Source: Rhodanobacter thiooxydans (lineage in GTDB: Bacteria > Pseudomonadota > Gammaproteobacteria > Xanthomonadales > Rhodanobacteraceae). From it: a stretch of 64,000 nt of DNA. The notes below the pieces were generated by a model. It had not been told where the DNA came from, ran no database searches, and saw nothing but the letters and a program-made list of their open reading frames with translations. Position numbers and translations under genes: made by a program. Of the stretch, positions 33,702 through 44,612 are shown one piece after another (position 1 is the first letter of the stretch; the number at the start of each line of letters is the position of its first letter). Location: positions 1,364,001 through 1,428,000 of the forward strand of contig NZ_CP088923.1 in the NCBI RefSeq assembly GCF_021545845.1, given 5' to 3'.

Positions 33702-34607
33702 TCAGCGCAGCAGCGCGCGCAGGCGGCTGCGGGTGAAGGCGCCGAGGCGGAGTTGTTCGCACAGGGCTTCGAGCTGGTCGGGTTGGCGAGGTTGGCGCTG
33801 CAGCGTTTCGACAGTGCTGGCCCCCGGAGCATCCAGCGCAATGCGGGTGAGTCGGCGATACAGCCGCGCCTGTTCGGCGTGCTCGCGCAGCTTCGCGGCG
33901 CAGGTGGCGGCGCCGCGCAGGCGCAGGAAGGCGACTTCGTCGACGCGGTCGAGCAGGGCGTCGAGACTGCCGAAGTGGCTGAGCAGGGCGGCGGCGGTCT
34001 TGGCGCCGACGCCGGGCACGCCGGGGATGTTGTCCACGCTGTCGCCGCACAGCGCCAGGTAGTCGGCCACCTGGTGCGGGTGCACGCCGAGTTTCTCGTG
34101 CACGCCGGCCGGCCCCCAGCGTAGGCCGCGGGCGTAGTCCCATTGCTCGTCGTGCTCGCCCAGCAGCTGGCCGAAGTCCTTGTCGGCGGAAACGATCACG
34201 CTGCGCCAGCCCTGCGCGCGCAGGTTCCACACGGTGCTGCCGATCAGGTCGTCGGCCTCGAAACTGTGGTCGATCATCAGGTGCACGCCGAGCGCCTCGG
34301 TGATCGCGCGGCACTGCACGAACTGCCGCTCCAGGTCGGGCGGCGGCAATTCGCGGTTGGCTTTGTACGGCGGGTAGATCGCGTTGCGGAACGAGCTGGT
34401 TAGCGAGGCGTCGAACGCCACCGCGACGTGTTCGGGCTGCACGCGTTCCAGCAGTTCGCACAGGAAGCGGGTGTAGCCGTGCACTGCGTTGACCGGGTGG
34501 CCGTCGGCGTCGAAGAACTCGTCCGGCATCGAGTGCCAGGCGCGGAAAACGTACATGCTGCCATCAATCAGATGGACGGCTGGACGTCCGTTCACCGGCG
34601 CGCTCAC
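33702..34607 (-). CDS. 5'-3' exonuclease (ExoIX/Xni-like, flap endonuclease family)
   Basis: 301 aa from GTG 34607, overlapping the nitroreductase stop (GTGA); GTG 34595 is an alternative. It has the N-terminal FEN/PIN-like acidic cluster LIDGSMYVFRAWHSMP, VAVAFDASLTSSFRNAIYP, YKANR, FEADDLIGSTV, VSADKDFGQLL, and the helix-hairpin-helix region DNIPGVPGVGAKTAAALL. It corresponds to the small 5' nuclease domain of DNA polymerase I as a stand-alone protein. Likely role: processing of DNA flaps in replication/repair. Confidence 0.9.
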   Translation of the reverse strand: MSAPVNGRPAVHLIDGSMYVFRAWHSMPDEFFDADGHPVNAVHGYTRFLCELLERVQPEHVAVAFDASLTSSFRNAIYPPYKANRELPPPDLERQFVQCRAITEALGVHLMIDHSFEADDLIGSTVWNLRAQGWRSVIVSADKDFGQLLGEHDEQWDYARGLRWGPAGVHEKLGVHPHQVADYLALCGDSVDNIPGVPGVGAKTAAALLSHFGSLDALLDRVDEVAFLRLRGAATCAAKLREHAEQARLYRRLTRIALDAPGASTVETLQRQPRQPDQLEALCEQLRLGAFTRSRLRALLR

Positions 34608-35173
34608 GGTGCCCACGTGGAGAGCAACTCCTCCAGCGCCGGGCGCTCGCGATCGGGCACGTCGATCTGCGGCGTGCCGAGGTGGACGAAGCCGACCACG
34701 TGCTCGTTGTCGGCCAGACCGAGGACGCCGGCGACCTCGCGGTCGTAGGCGGCCCAACCGGTCAGCCATTGGCCGCCGTAGCCCAGCGCATAGGTGCCGA
34801 GCAGGATGTTGTAGGCGACGTTGCCGGCGCACAGCTTCTGCTCGATCTCGGGCACCGTGCTGTCGGCGTGCAGGCGTGCGACCACCGCGATCACCAGTGG
34901 CGCGAAGATATAGCGGGTGCGCTCCTTCTCCAGCTTGGCTTCGGACATCTCCGGGTGATTGCGGATGGCGATCGCCGCCAGCCGCTCGCCGAACGCCAGC
35001 TTCGCCGCGCCTTCAAGGCGGATCAGCCGGAACGGCACCAGCCTGCCGTGGTCGGGCACGCGGATCGCCGTTGCCAGCAACTCGTGCAGGGTGACCTCGT
35101 CCGGCGCCGGCTCGCCGAGCTGGCGCGAGGGTACGGAATGGCGTTGCTGAAGCAGGGACAGGGCAGCGGACAT
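34604..35173 (-). CDS. Nitroreductase family protein (YdjA-like)
   Basis: 189 aa from ATG 35173 (MSAALSLLQQRHSVPSRQL). FMN-binding nitroreductase fold: QRHSVP near the N-terminus, IRVPDHGRLVPFRLI, and ALGYGGQWLTGWAAYD with GFVHLGTP at the end, as in E. coli YdjA. Substrate unknown. It is coupled by a 4-base overlap to the downstream exonuclease gene. Confidence 0.88.
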   Translation of the reverse strand: MSAALSLLQQRHSVPSRQLGEPAPDEVTLHELLATAIRVPDHGRLVPFRLIRLEGAAKLAFGERLAAIAIRNHPEMSEAKLEKERTRYIFAPLVIAVVARLHADSTVPEIEQKLCAGNVAYNILLGTYALGYGGQWLTGWAAYDREVAGVLGLADNEHVVGFVHLGTPQIDVPDRERPALEELLSTWAP

Positions 35174-35234
35174 GGAGCGGTACTTTCGCCGGGGAATGCC
35201 CATGCTAGCCGGCGCGGCCGTTCCGCGCGAACCG

Positions 35235-35651
35235 TCAGGCCGACAACGGCAACTTGAACGAGCCGGGCAGCAGGGCGGCCACGCTGGTCTGCTCGGTATC
35301 GCCGTGCAGGTTCGCCAGCAGCACCGGCATGGCGTCGCCGCACAGTTCGGCCATCACCTGGCGGCAGGCGCCGCAGGGGCTGACCGGCGCATCGCTGTCG
35401 GCGATCACCGCGATGGCGGCGAAGTCGCCGGGGCGGCAGCCGGCGGCGATGGCATTGCACAGGGCGGTGCGCTCGGCGCAGTTGCACAGGCCGTAGGAGG
35501 CGTTTTCCACGTTGCAGCCGCTGAAGCGGCGGCCGTCGCGGGTCAGCAGGGCGGCGCCGACCAGGAAGTTCGAATACGGCGCATAGGCCTGTTCGCGCGC
35601 GCTGCGCGCCAGGGCCAGCAGGTCGTGGAAAGCGTCGGGCATGGCGGGCAT
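35235..35651 (-). CDS. cdd: Cytidine deaminase
   Basis: 138 aa from ATG 35651 (ATG 35642 also possible). Small tetrameric type with zinc ligands in CNCAERTALCNAI (Cys, and catalytic Glu in CAE) and SPCGACRQVM (two Cys), plus the substrate loop GCNVENASYG. It converts cytidine/deoxycytidine to uridine/deoxyuridine for salvage. Confidence 0.95.
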   Translation of the reverse strand: MPAMPDAFHDLLALARSAREQAYAPYSNFLVGAALLTRDGRRFSGCNVENASYGLCNCAERTALCNAIAAGCRPGDFAAIAVIADSDAPVSPCGACRQVMAELCGDAMPVLLANLHGDTEQTSVAALLPGSFKLPLSA

Positions 35652-35776
35652 CGGGATCTCCGGCGATGACCCCGGCCAGTCGCTGCCGGCGGGCCAGCTT
35701 ACTCTTTCGGATCGGTTCGGATCAAAGGCCGCCACTGCCGCTAAGATGGCCGGACCACTGCCGAGGGGACAGCACC

Positions 35777-36880
35777 ATGCCGATCACTGTAGCCGCCCTG
35801 CGTGAGACCGCCGCCGGGGAGCGGCGCGTGGCGATCACGCCCGAGATGGCGAAGAAACTGCGCGGCAAGGGCCTGCGCGTGCTGCTGGAACACGACGCCG
35901 GGCGTGCCGCGGGTTTTCCTGACGCCAGCTATGCCGAGGCCGAGTTCGCCGATGCCGCCAGTGTGCTGGCGCAGGCCGACGTGCTGGCCTGCGTGCTGCC
36001 GCCGGACGATGCGGTATTCGCCGGCCTGCGTGAAGGCAGCGTGGTGGTCGGCCAGTTGCGTCCTTACGGCGCGACCGCCCGCATCGCCGCGCTGACCGCA
36101 CGCAAGCTCACCGCGTTCTCGCTGGAGCTGCTGCCGCGCACCACCCGCGCCCAGGCGATGGACGTCTTGAGCTCGCAGGCGGCGGTGGCCGGTTACCGCG
36201 CCATGCTGATCGCGGCCGAGGCCTCGCCAAAGTTTTTCCCGATGCTGACCACCGCCGCCGGTACCATCCGGCCGTCGAAGGTGCTGGTGATCGGCGCCGG
36301 TGTGGCCGGCCTGCAGGCGATCGCCACCGCGCGCCGGCTCGGCGCGCAGACCGAGGGCTACGACGTACGCCCGGAAACGCGCGAGCAGGTGGAATCGCTG
36401 GGCGCGAAGTTCCTCGATCTTGGCGTCAGCGCCGCCGGCAGCGGCGGTTACGCGCGCGAGCTGTCGGCGGAGGAACGCGCCGCGCAGCAGCAGGCGCTGG
36501 CCGAGCACCTGAAATCGTTCGACGTGGTGGTCAGCACCGCGGCGGTGCCGGGGCGGCCGGCACCGAAGATCCTCGGCACGGCGATGGTCGAGGGCATGAA
36601 GCCGGGTGCGCTGATCGTCGACCTGGCCGCCGAGAGCGGCGGCAACTGCGAGCTGACCCGGCCGGGCGAGCGCGTCGAGCACGGCGGCGTGGTGATCCTG
36701 GGCCCGCTCAACCTGCCGGCCGGGGCGCCGCTGCATGCATCGGAGATGTACGCGCGCAACGTGTTCAACTTCCTGGAACTGCTGCTGCACGACGGCGCGT
36801 TGAAGCCGGATTTCGACGACGAGCTGGTGGCGAAGAGCTGCCTCACCCACGCCGGCGAGACGCGTTTCACCGTTTCGTAG
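35777..36880 (+). CDS. pntAA: NAD(P) transhydrogenase subunit alpha, part 1
   Basis: 367 aa from ATG 35777. It is the NAD(H)-binding domain I of the proton-translocating transhydrogenase: ETAAGERRVAITPEMAKKL at the start, RAQAMDVLSSQAAVAGYRAM, the Rossmann motif VLVIGAGVAGLQAI, and a C-terminal RNVFNFLELLL. The other two subunits, pntAB and pntB, are separated from it by a 1.9-kb block of three genes on the opposite strand. The stop TAG is part of a family B palindrome. Confidence 0.95.
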   Translation: MPITVAALRETAAGERRVAITPEMAKKLRGKGLRVLLEHDAGRAAGFPDASYAEAEFADAASVLAQADVLACVLPPDDAVFAGLREGSVVVGQLRPYGATARIAALTARKLTAFSLELLPRTTRAQAMDVLSSQAAVAGYRAMLIAAEASPKFFPMLTTAAGTIRPSKVLVIGAGVAGLQAIATARRLGAQTEGYDVRPETREQVESLGAKFLDLGVSAAGSGGYARELSAEERAAQQQALAEHLKSFDVVVSTAAVPGRPAPKILGTAMVEGMKPGALIVDLAAESGGNCELTRPGERVEHGGVVILGPLNLPAGAPLHASEMYARNVFNFLELLLHDGALKPDFDDELVAKSCLTHAGETRFTVS

Positions 36881-36937
36881 GGCGGGCACGGCTCGCCGCT
36901 CTTGCCGTCACATGCCGGCGGGCAGTGCCCGCCCTAC
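36877..36937. repeat. REP-like palindrome, family B, containing pntAA stop
   Basis: GTAGGGCGGGCACGG at 36877 pairs with CGGGCAGTGCCCGCCCTAC ending at 36937. Bases 36878-36880 (TAG) are the pntAA stop codon. Confidence 0.88.
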
Positions 36938-36977
36938 GTGCTTCGCGGCACCGTAGGGGCAGCGCCCGAACCGGTGT

Positions 36978-37077
36978 GTAGGAGCCCGCTCGCGGGCGAT
37001 GCCTTGAAGGCCGGGATTCGGGATTCGGGATTCGGGATTCGCAAGAGCGGAAGCATCGCCCGCGAGCGGGCTCCTAC
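36978..37077. repeat. REP-like palindrome, family A, with GGGATTCGG microrepeat
   Basis: GTAGGAGCCCGCTCGCGGGCGA pairs with the inverse ending CTCCTAC. The loop contains four GGGATTCGG-like units; the near-identical copy at 45178 has one fewer. Confidence 0.9.
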
Positions 37078-37100
37078 AGGGTTCGGGGGGCCTGGAAAAA

Positions 37101-37640
37101 TCAGGGGTGGCCTGGAGCACCCGGTGGCGGCCGGTCGTGGCCGTGGTGCTCGTCCCAGTGCAGGCGTTCGGCGGGCGGCAGCGCGTGCCATTCGCGGATC
37201 AGTTTCTCGCGTTGATCGGGCGGCAGCTGCTGGAAATGCTCGAAGGTGGCGTGCAGCCGCTCGCGCTGCTGCGGCGGCAACTGGTGGAACTTGTGCATGT
37301 TCTCGCGTGCCTGGCGCCGTTCGTCCGGCGTCATCTGCTGCCAGCGGGTGATGTGCTGGCGGATTTCCTCGCGCCGTTCCGGCGGCAGGGTAACCCAGTG
37401 CTCGGCGCGCTGGAGCATGCGCGACTGCTTGCGTGGCGACATGCTGTCCCAGGTTTTCTGCAGCGGCGCCAGCACCTCGTGCTGGCTTGAGTCGAGGCTG
37501 CTCCACGGGCGCGGCGCCGGCATGTCGCCAGCGGGCGGCGGCGATACTGGCGCCTCCTGCGCATGCAGCGATGGCGTCGCAACGCCGCCGAGCAGGGCGG
37601 CCAGCAGCAGCGGCAGGAGCGGGCGGAGAATTCGGATCAT
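37101..37640 (-). CDS. DUF3106 domain protein
   Basis: 179 aa with signal peptide (MIRILRPLLPLLLAALLGG...LHAQ). The mature part is a helical repeat rich in LPPxxRE units (TLPPERREEIRQHITRWQQM; QLPPQQRERLHATFEHF; QLPPDQREKLIREW), typical of DUF3106. Function unknown; probably periplasmic. It is the last gene of a minus-strand group with an anti-sigma-like and an ECF sigma gene. Its final codons are duplicated next to the palindrome at 45.3 kb. Confidence 0.88.
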   Translation of the reverse strand: MIRILRPLLPLLLAALLGGVATPSLHAQEAPVSPPPAGDMPAPRPWSSLDSSQHEVLAPLQKTWDSMSPRKQSRMLQRAEHWVTLPPERREEIRQHITRWQQMTPDERRQARENMHKFHQLPPQQRERLHATFEHFQQLPPDQREKLIREWHALPPAERLHWDEHHGHDRPPPGAPGHP

Positions 37641-37643
37641 GGC

Positions 37644-38069
37644 TCAGCGGGCCGCCGTATGGTTACCGGTGGAGGCCAGCCAGCCATAGAAATCGAGGTT
37701 CTGGTAGAGGTTCGGGTCGGCCTTGTCGGCGTCAGGCGGCAGTTCGGTGTCCACCTCGTCGATGCTGCCGGCGGCGTGCAGCGTGGTGGGGGTGTGCTGC
37801 GGCAAGGGCTGCTGCCACACCATCACCGCCGCCAGCGCGATCACGGCGAACGCACCGGTGGGGATCAGCCAGCGCACGGCGCGGCGCGCCGGGGTCTGCG
37901 CAGTTTCCAGCGCCTGTCGCCGTGCCGCGCGCAGGCGTCCGGCCGTGCCCGGGTCGATGCGCTGCGCAGCCTCGCGCCAGAGTTTGCGGGCGTGCTGTTC
38001 GAGCTGCCGGTCGGGCCCGCCGTTGTCGTGTCTGCTGTTATCGGGCCTGCTGCTATCGGGCGAGTTCAT
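37644..38069 (-). CDS. DUF3619-like single-pass membrane protein (possible anti-sigma factor)
   Basis: 141 aa from ATG 38069, overlapping the sigma factor stop by 4 bases. Cytoplasmic N-terminal region (about 1-60) rich in charged residues with RRQALETAQTPARRAVRWL, one membrane helix (FAVIALAAVMVW), and a periplasmic tail ending in NLDFYGWLASTGNH. Position after an ECF sigma gene suggests an anti-sigma role. That role is inferred from context. Confidence 0.7.
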   Translation of the reverse strand: MNSPDSSRPDNSRHDNGGPDRQLEQHARKLWREAAQRIDPGTAGRLRAARRQALETAQTPARRAVRWLIPTGAFAVIALAAVMVWQQPLPQHTPTTLHAAGSIDEVDTELPPDADKADPNLYQNLDFYGWLASTGNHTAAR

Positions 38070-38650
38070 CGCCAATCCTCCAGTTGGTCGCGCAGGTGGT
38101 GCATCGCGCGCGACAGATGGGTTTTCACGCTGCCCTCGGAGCAGCCCATGGCGCGGGCGGTTTCGGCCACGTCCAGCCCTTCCAGTATGCGCAGCATGAA
38201 CGCTTCGCGCTGGCGTTGCGGCAGTTGCCGGATCGCGGCCACCAGTTCCGCATACGACTGTACGTCGTGCAGCCGGCCCAGCGGATCCTGGCCGGGATCG
38301 GCCGGCTCCCAGGCGGGCAGCTCGCCGCCGTCGTCGTCGCGGCCGCCGCCGAGCCAGCCCACCACGATCGAACGCACCTTGCGGCGGCGCTGCAGGTCGA
38401 CCACGCGCCGGCGCAGGATGCCCCAGAACAGCGGCGCCCACTCCGTGGCGGGCTTGTCGCGGTAATGCCTGACCAGCCGCAGCATGGCGTCCTGCACCGC
38501 GTCCATGGCGTCCTCGCGGTGGCGCAGCTGCAGCTCGGCCATGCGGAACGCGCGCCGCTCGACCTGCGCCAGGAACGCGTCCAGCGTGGCAGGGGTTTCG
38601 CGGGCCTCGCCCAGCAGGTCCGTGCCGAGCGTGCCGGCCACGCCGTTCAT
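38066..38650 (-). CDS. ECF-type RNA polymerase sigma factor
   Basis: 194 aa from ATG 38650; a TTG at 38716 could extend it. Region 2: RHREDAMDAVQDAMLRLVRH, WAPLFWGILRRRVVDLQRRR. Region 4 helix-turn-helix: LPQRQREAFMLRILEGLDVA, ETARAMGCSEGSVKTHLSRA. It forms an operon with the anti-sigma-like and DUF3106 genes and is divergent from pntAB. The signal sensed is unknown. Confidence 0.9.
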   Translation of the reverse strand: MNGVAGTLGTDLLGEARETPATLDAFLAQVERRAFRMAELQLRHREDAMDAVQDAMLRLVRHYRDKPATEWAPLFWGILRRRVVDLQRRRKVRSIVVGWLGGGRDDDGGELPAWEPADPGQDPLGRLHDVQSYAELVAAIRQLPQRQREAFMLRILEGLDVAETARAMGCSEGSVKTHLSRAMHHLRDQLEDWR

Positions 38651-38800
38651 GGATTCGTCGGCCACAGCATCGGGTGAAGCATCCTCGGGCTCCAGCGGTG
38701 GATTCCCGTGGTTCAACGCGGCAGGCTCGCACGGGTTGACCGGCACCCGTATGATGCGAACTCGACGCCCTGGCGGGCGGCTCTGAAGGGGAGTGGGCTC

Positions 38801-39106
38801 ATGATCGACGGTTTCCTGGCGCTGTACATCTTCATGCTGGCCGCGTTCACCGGCTATGAAATCATCGCGCGGGTGCCGGTGATCCTGCACACGCCGCTGA
38901 TGTCCGGCTCCAACTTCGTGCACGGCATTGTGCTGGTCGGGGCGATGATCGCGCTAGGCCACGCGAATACCCCGTTCGAGATCGCGATCGGCTTCATCGG
39001 CGTGCTGCTGGGCGCCGGCAACGCCGCCGGCGGCTACGTGGTGACCGAGCGGATGCTGGAGATGTTCAAGTCCAGCAAGCCGGACGCCGGCAAGGGGGCC
39101 AAGTGA
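38801..39106 (+). CDS. pntAB: NAD(P) transhydrogenase subunit alpha, part 2
   Basis: 101 aa from ATG 38801 with GGGGAG upstream. Three to four membrane helices of transhydrogenase domain II (ALYIFMLAAFTGYEIIARVP; GSNFVHGIVLVGAMIALG). The stop overlaps the start of pntB. Its partner pntAA lies upstream beyond the sigma-factor block, so it must have its own promoter in the 150-bp gap. Confidence 0.93.
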   Translation: MIDGFLALYIFMLAAFTGYEIIARVPVILHTPLMSGSNFVHGIVLVGAMIALGHANTPFEIAIGFIGVLLGAGNAAGGYVVTERMLEMFKSSKPDAGKGAK

Positions 39107-40563
39107 TGAGCTGGCTACCCACCGTGATCAAGGCGTGCTACTTCCTCGCCGCGCTGCTGTTCATCCTCGGCCTGAAACGCATGAGCTCGCCGCGCACCGC
39201 GCGCGGCGGCATCGTCTGGGCCGGCTACGGCATGCTGCTGGCGGTGCTGGCCACGTTCTTCCTGCCGGACATGCACAACCGCGGGCTGATCATTGCCGCG
39301 GTGCTGATCGGCGTCAGCGCCGCGTGGTGGACCGGCCGGCGCGTGGCGATGACCGCGATGCCACAGATGGTGGCGCTGTACAACGGCATGGGCGGCGGCG
39401 CGGCGGCGGCGATCGGCGCGGTCGAGCTGATCGGCTACGCGCGTTCGTCGGGGCTGCTGCATGTGGTGCCGGATACCTCGCCGCTGCGGCCGGAAGCCTG
39501 GGCAGTGAACGGCCTGCCGCCGACGCTGTCGCCGACCGAGCTGGCGCTGGGTGTGCTGGGCGCGCTGATCGGCGCGGTGAGCTTCTCCGGCTCGCTGGTC
39601 GCGTTCGCCAAACTGCAGGGCTGGATGGACAAGCGCTTCGTGTTCCCCGGCCAGCGCGCGGTGAACCTGTTGCTGCTGGCGGCGGCGGTGGTCGCGGGCG
39701 TGCTGCTGGCCACCGGCCATGCCAGCCCGGCGCTGATCGCGACGTTCTTCGCGCTGGCGCTGCTGTTCGGCCTGATGATGACCTTGCCGATCGGCGGCGC
39801 CGACATGCCGGTGGTGATCTCGCTGTACAACGCGTTCACCGGCCTGGCGGTGTCGTTCGAGGGTTTCGTGCTGGGCAACGAGGCGATGATCATCGCCGGC
39901 ATGGTGGTCGGCGCGGCCGGCACCCTGCTGACCCAGCTGATGGCCAAGGCGATGAACCGCTCGATCGGCAACGTGCTGTTCGGCAGCTTCGGCGCGGCCG
40001 GCGGCGAGGCGCAGGCGATCAGCGGCGCGCAGAAGCCAGTGGACGCCAGCGACGCGGCGGTGATGATGGCCTACGCCGAGCGCGTGGTGATCGTGCCCGG
40101 CTACGGCCTGGCGGTGGCGCAGGCGCAGCACAAGGTGTGGGAGTTCGCCCAGCTGCTGATCAAGCGCGGGGTGAAGGTGAAGTTCGCCATCCACCCGGTG
40201 GCCGGCCGCATGCCCGGCCACATGAACGTGCTGCTGGCCGAGGCCGGCGTGCCGTACGACCTGATCGCCGACATGGACGACATCAACCCGGAGTTCCCCG
40301 CCACCGACGTGGCGCTGGTGATCGGCGCCAACGATGTGGTCAATCCGCTGGCCAAGACCGACCCGGCCTCGCCGATCTACGGCATGCCGATCCTCGATGT
40401 CAGCGCGGCCAAGCACGTGATCGTGATCAAACGCGGCAAGGGCACCGGTTTCGCCGGCATCGAGAACGCGCTGTTCTACGCCGACAACACCCGCATGCTG
40501 TACGGCGACGGCCAGGCGGCGGTGGGCGAACTGGTGGCGGCGCTGAAGGAAATCGACGCCTGA
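39103..40563 (+). CDS. pntB: NAD(P) transhydrogenase subunit beta
   Basis: 486 aa from GTG 39103 (ATG 39106). The N-terminal half has about nine membrane helices (proton channel); the C-terminal NADP(H)-binding domain has VVIVPGYGLAVAQAQHKVWE, HPVAGRMPGHMNVLLAEAGV and DVALVIGANDVVNP. With PntAA and PntAB it couples proton influx to NADPH formation. Confidence 0.96.
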   Translation: MMSWLPTVIKACYFLAALLFILGLKRMSSPRTARGGIVWAGYGMLLAVLATFFLPDMHNRGLIIAAVLIGVSAAWWTGRRVAMTAMPQMVALYNGMGGGAAAAIGAVELIGYARSSGLLHVVPDTSPLRPEAWAVNGLPPTLSPTELALGVLGALIGAVSFSGSLVAFAKLQGWMDKRFVFPGQRAVNLLLLAAAVVAGVLLATGHASPALIATFFALALLFGLMMTLPIGGADMPVVISLYNAFTGLAVSFEGFVLGNEAMIIAGMVVGAAGTLLTQLMAKAMNRSIGNVLFGSFGAAGGEAQAISGAQKPVDASDAAVMMAYAERVVIVPGYGLAVAQAQHKVWEFAQLLIKRGVKVKFAIHPVAGRMPGHMNVLLAEAGVPYDLIADMDDINPEFPATDVALVIGANDVVNPLAKTDPASPIYGMPILDVSAAKHVIVIKRGKGTGFAGIENALFYADNTRMLYGDGQAAVGELVAALKEIDA

Positions 40564-40605
40564 GGTAGGCGCGGTGCACCTGCGCGCTTCCTGCGGAGTT
40601 GCGGT

Positions 40606-40673
40606 GTAGGGCGGGCACTGCCCGCCGGCCTTTGGATGGATGCGGCAAGAGCGGCGGGCGGCGCCCGCCCTAC
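40606..40673. repeat. REP-like palindrome, family B
   Basis: GTAGGGCGGGCACTGCCCGCC at 40606 pairs with GGCGGGCGGCGCCCGCCCTAC ending at 40673, between convergent pntB and the membrane protein gene. Confidence 0.88.
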
Positions 40674-40704
40674 GCGGTTGAGCCTGCCGCGTTTCGCCTT
40701 GTCA

Positions 40705-41133
40705 TCAACCCCGGCGCGGCCGGCGCCAGGCCAGCCATGCGGCCAGCAGCATGCCCAGTGCGGCACCGGCCAGGTCCGCCGGCGACAGCGCCATGCGGGT
40801 CAGCTGCCACAGCATGCCGAGGCCGGCGGTGCGCATCGCTTCGATCAGGCCCATGCCCATGTTGCCGGCGATCAGCACGCCGGCGACCAGCATGTTGACG
40901 TACAGCGCGGCCAGCGCGGTGGCGCCCGCGGCCAGCGACGCCGCGAACCGGCCCGCCGGGCGCACGCTGGCGCGGATGATCCACGCCAGCAGCGCGCCGA
41001 TCGGCAACGCCAGCCACGGCAGTGGGTGGCGCAGGTACAGCGCCACCACCATCCATACGGCGCCGGCGGCCAGGCCCAGCATGACGGCGCTGAACAGCGC
41101 GAACACCGACAGCGCGACGGTGCGCACGCTCAT
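40705..41133 (-). CDS. Small integral membrane protein, unidentified
   Basis: 142 aa from ATG 41133 (MSVRTVALSVFALFSAVMLG). Four to five hydrophobic helices cover almost the whole length; a short basic C-terminus (WLAWRRPRRG) is cytoplasmic. I do not recognise a family. It is divergent from sufT and convergent with pntB. Confidence 0.7.
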   Translation of the reverse strand: MSVRTVALSVFALFSAVMLGLAAGAVWMVVALYLRHPLPWLALPIGALLAWIIRASVRPAGRFAASLAAGATALAALYVNMLVAGVLIAGNMGMGLIEAMRTAGLGMLWQLTRMALSPADLAGAALGMLLAAWLAWRRPRRG

Positions 41134-41326
41134 CGGCAACGACGGATCGGGAGGGCAGGGCGCATGCGTTCTTCCGCCGGATAAAGCGCCCATCATAACG
41201 TGTCGCCCCTTGGCTTCGGCGGGTTCCGCCCTGATCTGGGACAAGCGGCCCCGCGCAGCCGGCGGCATAATAGGCAACCTGGGCTCGGCGCAAGGCGGTG
41301 CCCGCAGAGACAGGATTGGCGTTGGC

Positions 41327-41884
41327 ATGAGCGGTTTCAGTCTAAGCAGTGAACCCTTCACCCTGGTGCGCGACTGCAGCGCCGTGATGGTGCCGCAAGG
41401 CGACGAGGTCACCCTGCCGGCCGGGCAGATCGGCTACATCACCCAGGCCCTGGGCGGCAGCTTCACCGTCTACGTGGAAGGCAACCTGTTCCGCATCGCC
41501 GGGGACGATGCCGATGCGCTGGGCAAGGAACGGCCGGCGCCGATCGAGGTACCGGCGGACGCCACCAACGCGGACGTGGAGAAACTGGCGTGGGACCAGT
41601 TGCGCACGGTGTTCGATCCGGAGATCCCGGTGAACGTGGTCGAGCTGGGCCTGGTCTACGACCTCAGCCTGGAGCAGACCGCGTCCGGCGAGCGCAAGGT
41701 CTACGTGAAGCTCACCCTGACCGCTCCCGGCTGCGGCATGGGTGACATCCTGGTCGACGACGCGCGCACCAAGCTGGAGATGATCCCCACCATCGCCGAA
41801 GCCGACGTGGACCTGGTGTTCGACCCGCCATGGACGCATTCGATGATGTCCGACGCGGCCAAGCTCGAGACCGGCATGCTGTGA
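41327..41884 (+). CDS. sufT: Putative Fe-S cluster assembly protein SufT
   Basis: 185 aa from ATG 41327. N-terminal extension with LVRDCSAVMVPQGDEVTLPA (a SufT-specific region), then a MIP18/DUF59 domain: LRTVFDPEIPVNVVELGLVY and the cysteine-containing TAPGCGMGDILVDDA, ending MSDAAKLETGML. SufT proteins assist Fe-S cluster maturation or carriage. It stands apart from any suf operon here. Confidence 0.92.
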   Translation: MSGFSLSSEPFTLVRDCSAVMVPQGDEVTLPAGQIGYITQALGGSFTVYVEGNLFRIAGDDADALGKERPAPIEVPADATNADVEKLAWDQLRTVFDPEIPVNVVELGLVYDLSLEQTASGERKVYVKLTLTAPGCGMGDILVDDARTKLEMIPTIAEADVDLVFDPPWTHSMMSDAAKLETGML

Positions 41885-42395
41885 ATCCGTCCGCCGGCCG
41901 TGGTGCCGGCGCACTGGTCGGAACACTTGCGGGCTTCTGTGCCGCGTCTTCTTGCGCCGTGTAGTTGCCGGCGCTCCGCGGCTTCGCCGCACGCAAGTTC
42001 GCATCACCACGCGCAAAAACAGCGCCGGCACGCGGCGCATGTGTGCCGCCGACCGTTGGTGCCGCGGCGCATCCAGCGTGCGTTCTTGTGATTGCCATCA
42101 CCCGGCGTAGGAAAAAGTCAGATTGTTGCGGTGGTCCGCAAGGAATAACGTAGGCGGATTCGTCATCGGGGAGGTTGACGGATGATCCTTTGGCGGCGTC
42201 ATCGCCGTCTTGCAACTACGCGTCCACGCGCTGCCCATGCAACGGAATGCCAGGGGGTGGCAGCCGATCCGGACGTATCTGGGGATCGCTAGACAGCACC
42301 AAATAAGGGGCCGTGCCTTGCACGGCAATTCTGCATGGGGTCTACGTGGCCGCATCGGGCCCGTTTGTCCCGAGAAAATTGTCTAGGAGTTTTCA
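41885..42395. other. Intergenic region upstream of M4 protease
   Basis: 511 bp without a supported gene. It is less GC-rich towards the protease start. The ribosome site TAGGAG lies at 42384-42389. No clear promoter hexamers or operators were found. Confidence 0.5.
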
Positions 42396-44519
<2,124 letters not shown>

Positions 44520-44572
44520 GCCCCCTGACGGACCAGGGACGGCTCGCCGTTCTACTCAAGGAGCTGCACCCC

Positions 44573-44602
44573 GGGCCCGGTCGGATCGACCGGGCCCTTT
44601 TC
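44573..44602 (+). terminator. Rho-independent terminator of the M4 protease gene
   Basis: GGGCCCGGTC and GACCGGGCCC form a perfect 10-bp stem with a GGATC loop followed by TTTTC, 53 bp after the stop. Confidence 0.9.
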
Positions 44603-44612
44603 ATGGGGCGGC

